Part shown: one piece after another, positions 5,321 to 12,616 of the stretch | How positions within the stretch are numbered: position 1 is the stretch's first letter | Layout of the letters: each line of letters starts with the position of its first letter | The notes under the pieces: generated by a model | Seen by the model: only the letters and a program-made list of their open reading frames with translations | Databases searched by the model: none | What the model was told of the DNA's origin: nothing | Program-made: the position numbers and the translations under genes | Assembly: GCA_028293725.1 (NCBI GenBank) | Contig: JAQGOE010000309.1 | Coordinates: forward strand, 1 to 13,249 | DNA length: 13,249 nt | Direction of reading: 5' to 3' | DNA from: Gammaproteobacteria bacterium | GTDB taxonomy: Bacteria; Pseudomonadota; Gammaproteobacteria; Steroidobacterales; Steroidobacteraceae

Positions 5321-7540
5321 ATGGTCGCTTCATCCGTTCCTTGCTGCGTTTTGCGTCGCAGGCCTACCACACTTGTCGGACTGGCTGTGACCTGTGCGCT
5401 CGCCGCTCAGGGCGCGTACGCCCAGACCGCTGAGCAACCGTCATCGGATGACAAGGATCAGGTGCACGAGACCGTGGTGATCACGGCCAATGGCTCCCAG
5501 GTCGATCTGCCGGCGGACTACGCCGGCGGCCAGGTCGCCCGGGGCGGCCGTCTCGGCCTGTTCGGCAACATGGATATGATGAACATTCCGTTCGACAGCA
5601 CCAACTACACCGCGCAATACATTCGCGACCAACAGGCCAACAGCGTGGCCGACATCGTGCAGGGCGACCCGGCGGTGCGCGTGGCACGTGGCTACGGCAA
5701 TTTCCAGGAGCTGTACGTGGTTCGCGGCTTCCCGATCTACTCCGACGACATGAGTTACGACGGTCTGTATGGCCTGCTGCCGCGGCAGTACGTCGCGTCG
5801 GAATTTCTCGAGCGCGTGGAGGTGTTCAGGGGTGCCAATACGTTCCTCAACGGCGCCGCGCCCGGCGGCAGCGGCATCGGTGGCGAGTTCAACCTGGTGC
5901 CCAAGCGAGCGCCCGATGAGGATGTCAACAGGTTGACGGCGGGCTACGAAAATCAGTCACAGGGCTATGGCGCGGCTGATTTCTCGCGCCGCTTCGGCGA
6001 TGACCGCCAGTGGGGCGTGCGGGTGAACGCGGCGCACCACGGCGGCATTGACTCGATCGACAATGAGAATCTCAAGTTGGATATGGCTTCCCTGGGAGCC
6101 GATTTCCGAGGCGAGCACGTACGCTTCTCGGTGGATCTCGGTTGGCAAGACCATGATATCGACGCGCCGCGGCCGAGCGTGACGCCGCTCGGTGCTGTGC
6201 CACCTCCGCCGGAAGCGTCGTCCAACTTCGCGCAGCCGTGGACTTTCTCCGAAGAGCACGACGTGTTCGGCGTGTTCCGTGGAGAATATAACTTCAGCGA
6301 CGACGCGAAGATCTGGCTGGCCACAGGTATGCGTGATGGCATCGAGCACAATATCCTGGCAAACCCATCGTCAGACGCGGTGGGCAATACCTCTTCCTAC
6401 CGCTTCGACAACTTCCGCAAGGACCTCATCACAACCAGCGAAATCGGCGTGCGACTGAGGTTCGAGACCGGCTTCGTCAAGCACAATGTGAGCGCCTCGG
6501 GGTCGATTTTCCAACTCAACTCCAAGAACGCCTATGCGTTCTCGAACTTCTTCCCCGGTTTCAGCGGCGACTTGTATGCTCCGACCCCTGCGGCGCCGCC
6601 GGATGCCACTTATTTCGTCGGCGGAGTGTTGTTCTCGCCCAAGACGACCAGTCGCGCCAAGACCGCCAGCGCTGCGCTGGCGGACATGATGTCCTTCGCG
6701 GATGAGCGGGTTTTCCTGACCCTCGGCGCCCGCGAGCAGAAGATCCAGCAATACAGTTATGACTACGACACTGGAGCTCCGCTGTCCTCTTACGACAAGA
6801 GCGCCGTTACCCCCGCGGTCGGCCTGGTGGTGAAACCCTTGAAGGAGCTGTCGCTGTACACGAACTACGTCGAGGGCTTGGTGCAAGGAGACGTAGCGCC
6901 CACCACCGCGGGCAGCGTGATCATCAGCAACGCCGGCCAGGTGTTCTCACCGGCCAAGTCGAAACAGTACGAGGTCGGTGTGAAGTATGACCATGGCGGC
7001 ATTGGCGGCACCCTCGCTCTGTTCCGGATCACCAAGCCATCGTCGCTGGTAGCGGGCAGCGTGTACACGGAGGACGGCCAGCAACGCAATCAGGGCATCG
7101 AGTTCAGCTCCTTTGGCGAGATCACGAAGAGCGTGCGTCTGCTGGGTGGCGCGACGTACCTGAATGCCGAGACAACCAGAACGCAGGACGAAACGCTGAA
7201 CGGCAAGAAGGTCATCGGTGTGCCGCAGACGCTCGTCAATCTCGGAGTCGAGTGGGACGTTACCGGGCTGCATGGCCTGACTCTCGACGGCCGCATCATC
7301 TATACGAGCTCGCAATGGGTGGATGGAGCCAACACCCAAAGCATTCCGGCGTGGACCCGTCTCGATCTGGGCGGACGCTACTCCATTGCGGTCGGCGACA
7401 AGCTGTTGACCGTGCGGGCGAATGTCGAGAACGTGACGAACAAGGACTACTGGTCCTCGGTCGGCGGCGAGCCTGGGGCCGACTATCTCGTGCTGGCGGC
7501 TCCGCGGTCCTTCCTGCTGTCCATGTCGGTCGATCTCTAG
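5321..7540 (+). CDS. TonB-dependent outer-membrane receptor, siderophore-receptor type
   Basis: 739 aa from ATG 5321. Residues 1-34 are a signal peptide (basic RRR, hydrophobic core, AYA before Q35). A TonB-box-like ETVVITA lies at residues 50-56. A plug domain follows, with the usual landmarks: SVADIVQGDPAVRVARGYG, ELYVVRGFPI, LLPRQYVASEFLERVEVFRGA, GAAPGGSGIGGEFNLVPKRA. The remaining ~530 residues alternate polar and hydrophobic positions as in a 22-strand barrel, with late family motifs SKQYEVGVKYD, NQGIEFSSFGEI, RLDLGGRY and NVENVTNKDYW. There is no N-terminal signalling (STN) domain, so it should transport rather than trigger a sigma cascade. The C-terminus ends in Leu (SMSVDL) rather than the common Phe/Trp. 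TonB-ExbBD-driven import of a siderophore-like or other large ligand is expected. It heads the PaiB-amidohydrolase operon, which suggests a ligand that is later hydrolysed. Confidence 0.93.
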   Translation: MVASSVPCCVLRRRPTTLVGLAVTCALAAQGAYAQTAEQPSSDDKDQVHETVVITANGSQVDLPADYAGGQVARGGRLGLFGNMDMMNIPFDSTNYTAQYIRDQQANSVADIVQGDPAVRVARGYGNFQELYVVRGFPIYSDDMSYDGLYGLLPRQYVASEFLERVEVFRGANTFLNGAAPGGSGIGGEFNLVPKRAPDEDVNRLTAGYENQSQGYGAADFSRRFGDDRQWGVRVNAAHHGGIDSIDNENLKLDMASLGADFRGEHVRFSVDLGWQDHDIDAPRPSVTPLGAVPPPPEASSNFAQPWTFSEEHDVFGVFRGEYNFSDDAKIWLATGMRDGIEHNILANPSSDAVGNTSSYRFDNFRKDLITTSEIGVRLRFETGFVKHNVSASGSIFQLNSKNAYAFSNFFPGFSGDLYAPTPAAPPDATYFVGGVLFSPKTTSRAKTASAALADMMSFADERVFLTLGAREQKIQQYSYDYDTGAPLSSYDKSAVTPAVGLVVKPLKELSLYTNYVEGLVQGDVAPTTAGSVIISNAGQVFSPAKSKQYEVGVKYDHGGIGGTLALFRITKPSSLVAGSVYTEDGQQRNQGIEFSSFGEITKSVRLLGGATYLNAETTRTQDETLNGKKVIGVPQTLVNLGVEWDVTGLHGLTLDGRIIYTSSQWVDGANTQSIPAWTRLDLGGRYSIAVGDKLLTVRANVENVTNKDYWSSVGGEPGADYLVLAAPRSFLLSMSVDL

Positions 7541-7549
7541 TTGCTGCAT

Positions 7550-8176
7550 ATGGACTTTGAACCACGCTCTGAGGCGGATCTCCTGCGTCTCATCGAGGAG
7601 TATCCGCTGGCCTGGGTCGTGTCTGTCGGGGGTGCCGTCGGCTTCGGCGCGACACCCCTGCCGCTACTGGCGGAGACGGACGCGGCTGGGCGGATCAACG
7701 CCCTGTTCGGTCATTTCGCCCTGTCCAATCCGCAGGTGGCGCAGTTGCGCGCCGATCCCCGCGCCAAAATTCTGTTCACGGGACCACACGGCTATATTTC
7801 ACCGGAGCTCGTGAGTCAGCCCGGCTGGGCGCCGACGTGGAACTACGCCATAGCGCAATTCGATGTCGAAGTGGAATTCCGGCCGCAGGAAAACGCTTCG
7901 GCGCTGGAGCGCCTGGTCACGAAAATGGAGCGCGACCGGCGCAACCCGTGGACCATCGCGAGAATGGGTGGGCGGTACGCGCTGCTCGCGCCTCGGGTGA
8001 TCGCATTTCGAGCTCACGTACGGTCTAAGGTGGGCCGTTTCAAGCTTGGCCAGGATGAGTCGGCACAGACGCTATCCGCGTTGCTGGCCACGCTCGACGA
8101 TGAGGCATTGGTGCGCTGGATGAGAGACTTCAATTCGCCCGCGGCGGTAGTGCCGCCGGCTGGGGAGGACAGATGA
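7550..8176 (+). CDS. PaiB-family FMN-binding protein (putative negative regulator/flavin protein)
   Basis: 208 aa from ATG 7550, 9 bases after the receptor stop. A TTG at 7541 is an alternative start adding three residues. No clear ribosome site is seen, so translation probably couples to the receptor. It has the PaiB split-barrel signatures: GATPLPLL, GHFALSNPQ, ILFTGPHGYISPEL, PTWNYAIAQF, and the C-terminal helices ALERLVTKMERDRRNPW and KVGRFKLGQDES. Bacillus PaiB is described as a negative regulator, and the fold binds FMN, often as a dimer. There is no signal peptide, so it is cytoplasmic, unlike its operon neighbours. The N-terminus lacks the MYxPxxF opening common in PaiB and begins with an acidic helix instead. 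It could be a flavin enzyme acting on the imported compound or a sensor. Its last four bases overlap the next start. Confidence 0.88.
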   Translation: MDFEPRSEADLLRLIEEYPLAWVVSVGGAVGFGATPLPLLAETDAAGRINALFGHFALSNPQVAQLRADPRAKILFTGPHGYISPELVSQPGWAPTWNYAIAQFDVEVEFRPQENASALERLVTKMERDRRNPWTIARMGGRYALLAPRVIAFRAHVRSKVGRFKLGQDESAQTLSALLATLDDEALVRWMRDFNSPAAVVPPAGEDR

Positions 8177-9849
8177 CTTCGAGCCGCCGTCAGTTTATGG
8201 CCTTGGGAGCCTCCAGTTTCCTGGCTCCGGGTGTGTTGCTGGCTGCCGCGGGCGAGTTGGATACCGCTTACATCAATGCGCGCGTCTGGACCGGCGTCCC
8301 TGGCGCACCCATCGCGATGGCGTTAGGTATCAAGGGCTCGCGCATCGCGGCGGTGGACGAAGCGGCGGTCAAGGCAAAGACGGGCAAGCGGACCCGGGTC
8401 GTCGACCTCGAGGGCGCATTCGTGGTGCCCGGATTTGTCGATGGCCATGTGCACTTCCTGCTGGCCGCGGCGACGCTGACACCTCCCGACCTTCGCCATG
8501 CAGACACCCGTGAGGATTTCGTCCGCCGGGTGGCCGAGGCCGCCAAACAACTGCCGGCCGGGGAGTGGATGCGGGGCGGTAGCTGGGATGCCGAGCTTTG
8601 GGGCGGTGAGTTGCCGACGCGGCAATGGATCGACGCCGTCACGCCGCACACGCCGGTCGCGCTGGCGCGGTTGGATCAACACATGTGGTTGGTCAATTCG
8701 TTGGCCTTGCGGCTGGCCGGTATCGATAAGAACACGCCGGAGCCGGCCGGGGGGCGCATTATCCGTGATGCCAATGGAGAGCCTACGGGTGTTGTGATCG
8801 ACAAGGCTCAGGGGTTGCTCGAACGCGTCATTCCGCCTCCGAGCGATGCAGTGGTGCGCCGGATGATGAAGGCGGGCATCGAGCACGGGCTCCGCAATGG
8901 CGTCACTCAGGCGCACTCGATGGGGTTGGATTGGGACACGCACAACGCCCTCCTGCGCCTGCGCAAGGAGGGTGAGACCGACATGCGGTTCTTCTCCTTC
9001 GTGCCGTTGTCCGATTGGGAGAAGCTGGCGGACATCATCAAACGCGACGGCCGTGGCGACGACTGGGTTCGTTGGGGCGGTCTCAAGGGGCTGGCCGACG
9101 GATCGTTGGGCTCGCGAACCGCACTCTTTTATGAGCCGTATGACGATCAGCCGGGAACACACGGCATCCGCGTCAACGCGCTCGAGCATTTGCGCGAGTG
9201 GGTAACTCAGGCGGACCGGCATAATATGAATGTCAGTATTCATGCCATTGGAGACGAGGCGAACGACGACGTGCTCAATCTCTACGAGGCGGTGGCGAAG
9301 GCCAACGGACCTCGTGATCGGCGTTTTCGGATCGAGCATGCGCAGCACCTGACGCAGGCCGCGATTGCGCGCTTCGCTCGCCAGAACGTCATTGCATCGG
9401 TGCAGCCGTACCACGCCATCGACGACGGACGGTGGGCAATTCAGCGAATTGGAGCAGAGCGTCTGAAGGGCACCTACGCGTTCAAGTCGCTAATCGATAC
9501 GGCAGCGCATGTCTGTTTTGGCTCGGACTGGCCGGTGGCGCCGTTCGCGCCCTTGACCGGTATTGCGGCGGCGGTGCTGCGGCAGACTATCGATGGGAAA
9601 AACTCCGGCGGCTGGATGCCGGAGCAGCGCATCACGGTCGAGCAGGCACTGGTGGCCTATACGGCCCAGAATGCCTATGCCGGGTTCCAGGAGGACCGGC
9701 TGGGGCGCCTGGTGCCGGGGTATCTTGCCGACCTGGTGGTGTTGGATAAGGACCTGCTGCGGATCGATCCGCAGCAGCTCGGTTCCGCGAAGGTGCTTCG
9801 TACCGTGGTGGATGGGAAAGAGCGCTTTGTGGCGGGGAGTGCGGGGTGA
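8173..9849 (+). CDS. Tat-exported amidohydrolase, YtcJ/Amidohydro_3 type
   Basis: 558 aa. ATG 8173 overlaps the paiB-type stop (ATGA), with GGGGAGG at 8162-8168. The N-terminus has a twin-arginine motif (SRRQFMALG) and a hydrophobic stretch ending in LAAAG, so it should be exported folded to the periplasm with its metals loaded. Family landmarks in order: VVPGFVDGHVHF with the HxH pair H92/H94, GEWMRGGSWD, a substrate-domain insert, LKGLADGSLGSRTA with K305, SIHAIGDEAN with H357, RIEHAQHL with H389, and CFGSDWPVAPF with D452. All metal-site positions expected of the family are present, so it should be active. Relatives hydrolyse N-substituted formamides, ureas or other amide bonds, but the substrate cannot be read from sequence. 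It is the first of three consecutive exported amidohydrolases following the receptor. Confidence 0.92.
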   Translation: MTSSRRQFMALGASSFLAPGVLLAAAGELDTAYINARVWTGVPGAPIAMALGIKGSRIAAVDEAAVKAKTGKRTRVVDLEGAFVVPGFVDGHVHFLLAAATLTPPDLRHADTREDFVRRVAEAAKQLPAGEWMRGGSWDAELWGGELPTRQWIDAVTPHTPVALARLDQHMWLVNSLALRLAGIDKNTPEPAGGRIIRDANGEPTGVVIDKAQGLLERVIPPPSDAVVRRMMKAGIEHGLRNGVTQAHSMGLDWDTHNALLRLRKEGETDMRFFSFVPLSDWEKLADIIKRDGRGDDWVRWGGLKGLADGSLGSRTALFYEPYDDQPGTHGIRVNALEHLREWVTQADRHNMNVSIHAIGDEANDDVLNLYEAVAKANGPRDRRFRIEHAQHLTQAAIARFARQNVIASVQPYHAIDDGRWAIQRIGAERLKGTYAFKSLIDTAAHVCFGSDWPVAPFAPLTGIAAAVLRQTIDGKNSGGWMPEQRITVEQALVAYTAQNAYAGFQEDRLGRLVPGYLADLVVLDKDLLRIDPQQLGSAKVLRTVVDGKERFVAGSAG

Positions 9850-11321
9850 GACACGGCGGCGCCTGGCGCGCGGCGTTCGTGGCGTGCGCGCTGTGTTGTT
9901 TTGGGTTGCTCGACGTTGATACCGCCGCCGCAGTTGCTCGTATTCCGCTGCCGTTCGCGGTCGATCCCTATCCCACTACTTATAAGCCGCTGCCGCGCAC
10001 CGACACGTTGATTGTCGGCGCGACCATTCTGGATGGGGCGGGGCAGCGCATCGACAACGGCGATGTGTTGGTTCGCGATGGCAGGATCGTGTCGGTGGGA
10101 CACGGCCTCAAAGCCAAGGGCGTCACCACCATCGATGCCCACGGCCGTTGGGTGACGCCGGGTATCATCGACGTGCATAGCCATGATGGTGTTTATCCCA
10201 TCCCGTCCACCTCCGGTGAGGAGGACAGCTCCGATGTCGCCGAGCTCAGTGACCCCGATGACGCAGACACCTGGATCGAGCATGCCGTCAACGCGCAGGA
10301 TCCTGCGTTTGCCGCGGCCTTGCGCAGTGGGGTAACGACCCTGCAGATCCTGCCGGGGTCGACACCTTTGTTCTCGGGACGCTCGGTCATCGTGAAGCCG
10401 GTGCCGGCGGCGGACGTCTACGGCATGAAGTTTCCGGATGCCGGGCAGGGTTTGAAGATGGCGTGCGGCGAGAATCCCAAGAGTTACTTCGGTGAGAAGG
10501 GACGGGCACCCAACAGCCGGCAGGGCGAGATCGCCCTGGTGCGCGCGGCATTTCTCAAGGCACAGGAATATCTGCAAGGGTGGCGGGACTACGAGAGTGG
10601 CGCCAGGACTGAGCCTCCCGAGCGCGACCTGAAGATGGACACCCTCGCGGCGGTTCTGACAGGCGACATCGCCGTCCACATGCATTGCTACCGCTCGGGC
10701 GATATGACGACCATGCTCGGTGTCGCGGCGGAATTCGGCTTTCGGATTCGCGCGTTCCACCATGCAGCGGAGGCTTACAAGGTGGTCGACCAGCTGAAGA
10801 AGGCCGGCACCTGCGTTGCAGTGTGGTCGGACTGGTGGGGCTTCAAGATGGAGCTGGTGGATGCCATTCGCGAGAACGCTGCGATCGTGGATGCCGCCGG
10901 TGGATGCGTGATGATGCATTCCGACTCGGCGACTGTGGGGCAGCGGCTCACGATCGAGGCAGCGAAGGCGGCGGCTGCCGGACGACGTGCGGGGCTCAAC
11001 TTGCCGCCTGAACACATCATCCGGTGGGTGACCAGTACGCCGGCCAAGGCGTTGGGCTTGGATGATCGCATCGGGACTTTGGCGCCGGGGCGCAATGCGG
11101 ACGTCGTGATCTGGTCGGGCGATCCGTTTTCGATCTATACGAAAGCGGATCAGGTGTTTATTGATGGGGCGTTGGCGTACGACCGCTCGAAGCCTCACAG
11201 CGCGCCGGGACCGGATTTGCTGTTGGGGCGGCCGGAGGCGGGGGCGGGCGAGCGCGCGGGGGGCAAGTCCGTAGTGCCGGAGCAAGCGGGTGAAGCGGAC
11301 ACCGCTGGGGTGCATCCGTGA
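9846..11321 (+). CDS. Exported metal-dependent amidohydrolase, imidazolonepropionase-like
   Basis: 491 aa. GTG 9846 overlaps the previous stop (GTGA), with GGGGAG at 9834-9839 as a good ribosome site. A signal peptide spans roughly residues 1-30 (AAFVACALCCFGLL, DTAAAVA). The beta-sandwich entry (TLIVGATILDGAGQRIDNG) is followed by the metal motif DVHSHDG with H111 and H113. Further likely ligands are H278/H280 (AVHMHCYR), H305/H306 (AFHHAAEAYK) and D360 (MMHSDSA). The segment ACGENPKSYFG (about 200-210) with GEIALVRAAFLKAQEY is typical of a subgroup of secreted amidohydrolases seen beside TonB receptors. The C-terminus closes with GTLAPGRNADVVIWSGDP, followed by a Gly/Ala/Glu-rich tail of about 35 residues that looks unstructured. 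It is probably active on an amide or cyclic dipeptide-like substrate, unknown here. Its stop overlaps the next gene's GTG. Confidence 0.9.
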   Translation: MRHGGAWRAAFVACALCCFGLLDVDTAAAVARIPLPFAVDPYPTTYKPLPRTDTLIVGATILDGAGQRIDNGDVLVRDGRIVSVGHGLKAKGVTTIDAHGRWVTPGIIDVHSHDGVYPIPSTSGEEDSSDVAELSDPDDADTWIEHAVNAQDPAFAAALRSGVTTLQILPGSTPLFSGRSVIVKPVPAADVYGMKFPDAGQGLKMACGENPKSYFGEKGRAPNSRQGEIALVRAAFLKAQEYLQGWRDYESGARTEPPERDLKMDTLAAVLTGDIAVHMHCYRSGDMTTMLGVAAEFGFRIRAFHHAAEAYKVVDQLKKAGTCVAVWSDWWGFKMELVDAIRENAAIVDAAGGCVMMHSDSATVGQRLTIEAAKAAAAGRRAGLNLPPEHIIRWVTSTPAKALGLDDRIGTLAPGRNADVVIWSGDPFSIYTKADQVFIDGALAYDRSKPHSAPGPDLLLGRPEAGAGERAGGKSVVPEQAGEADTAGVHP

Positions 11322-12616
11322 GCCGTCGGCGCGGAATCGTGCGTCGCAGGTTTATCGCGACCGCACTGGTCCTGACGTGCATTTCGGCGCGGGCGGAAAC
11401 GATCGCCATTGTTCATGCGAAGGCGTGGACCCTGACTGCCGCAACTCCTGTTGAGAACGCCACAGTCGTAGTAAGTGACGGCAAGATCGCTTCAGTTGCC
11501 GCTGACGGCGCCGCACCGGCGGGCGCGCGCGTGATTGACGCGAAGGGGCGACCACTCACGCCGGGGCTGGTCCATCCCGCTACTCATCTTGGTTTGCTCG
11601 AGGTCTCCGCCGCTACGGATACGGTTGATACAGGCACCAAGGCGGCTTCGCTTGGTGCGGACTTCGACGTGCAATATGCGATCAACCCCAACTCGGCGCT
11701 GGTTCAGCTGGCCCGTGCCGACGGAGTCACGCGGGCGGTCAGTTATCCGGTGCGCAGCGGGATACCGCCTTTTGCCGGTATGGGGGCGCTTCTGCGGTTC
11801 CGTGATTCTGGCGATATAGTCGAGAGCGGCGACGCGGGCGTTTTCGTCAGCATCGGTAACCACAGGGGGGAGGGGGATGGCTCGCGAGCGGCGCAGTGGG
11901 AACTGTTGCGGCATGCGTTGGACGCGGCCAAAACGGCGGACAGTCCGGCGACCGGTTCCTCCTCGACCAACACTCCTTCCAAGCGCGACCCTGAAGTTCT
12001 CGCATTGGAGCCGGTGTTGAACGGCAAGGTGCCGCTGGCCATCTCGACCAACCGGGAGTCCGACATCCGACAGGCGATCAAGCTTGCCACGGATTATTCG
12101 TTGCACGTCGTCATCATCGGCGGCACGGATGCGTGGATGATCAGGCACGCACTCGCTGCGGCGAAGATTCCGGTCATTGTCGACCCCCAGGATAACCTGC
12201 CGGCAAACTTCGATCAGTTGGGGGCTCGGTTGGATAATGCGGCGCTATTGCATGCGGCCGGCGTGACCGTCGCGACCGCCGTGCTGTCGGGTATTCATCA
12301 GAGCTACAACGCAGGGGAGTCCTTGCGCGAGGGTGCCGGACTGGCCGTGGCGAACGGGTTGCCCTATATCGACGCGCTGCGGTCGATCACGGTGGTGCCG
12401 GCGGAGATCTGGGGGATCGCGGGGCGTTGCGGGACGATCGCGCCGGGGAAAGATGCCGACCTCGTCCTTTGGGATGGCGATCCGCTCGAGCCGTCATCTG
12501 CGGCGGTGACTGTGTTGGTGGCGGGGAAAGAGGTCTCGCTCGTTACCCGACAGAAGGAGTTGCGAGATCGCTACCTTCCGAAGGCTGGCCTGACGACTGT
12601 GCTTCGGGGGCCATGA
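11318..12616 (+). CDS. Exported amidohydrolase homologue lacking metal ligands (probable pseudoenzyme)
   Basis: 432 aa. GTG 11318 overlaps the previous stop (GTGA). GTG 11339 is a possible shorter start that keeps the Tat-like RRRFIATAL. A signal peptide ends near ISARA/ET. The fold signatures of the family are present: IVHAKAWTLTAATPVENATVVV, LTPGL near residue 84, NRESDIRQAI near 245-254, and the closing GTIAPGKDADLVLWDGDP. The catalytic landmarks are altered. Where active relatives have HxHLG, this one reads A88-T-H90-LG, so the first His is Ala. The expected His before NRESDI is S243 in AISTNRESD, and the next-strand His is replaced by Gly in IIGGTDAW (268-269). I find no TDxP-like Asp. 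It is full length with no frameshift, so it appears maintained. It is probably a structural or regulatory partner of the intact enzyme encoded just upstream, unless it uses a different chemistry. Confidence 0.85.
   Translation: MSRRRGIVRRRFIATALVLTCISARAETIAIVHAKAWTLTAATPVENATVVVSDGKIASVAADGAAPAGARVIDAKGRPLTPGLVHPATHLGLLEVSAATDTVDTGTKAASLGADFDVQYAINPNSALVQLARADGVTRAVSYPVRSGIPPFAGMGALLRFRDSGDIVESGDAGVFVSIGNHRGEGDGSRAAQWELLRHALDAAKTADSPATGSSSTNTPSKRDPEVLALEPVLNGKVPLAISTNRESDIRQAIKLATDYSLHVVIIGGTDAWMIRHALAAAKIPVIVDPQDNLPANFDQLGARLDNAALLHAAGVTVATAVLSGIHQSYNAGESLREGAGLAVANGLPYIDALRSITVVPAEIWGIAGRCGTIAPGKDADLVLWDGDPLEPSSAAVTVLVAGKEVSLVTRQKELRDRYLPKAGLTTVLRGP

Noticed and set aside
8323..9414. 363-codon open frame on the - strand
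   Set aside because: Antisense to the amidohydrolase at 8173-9849, with an Arg/His-rich composition and no motifs.
9675..11315. 546-codon open frame on the - strand
   Set aside because: Antisense to the amidohydrolase at 9846-11321. The translation is Arg/His-rich, typical of the opposite strand of a GC-rich gene, with no recognisable domain.
8173..12616. Tandem duplication of one amidohydrolase gene
   Set aside because: The three proteins differ in length, in insert segments and in motif wording (GHVHF, HSHDG, ATHLG), so they are distant superfamily members and not recent copies.
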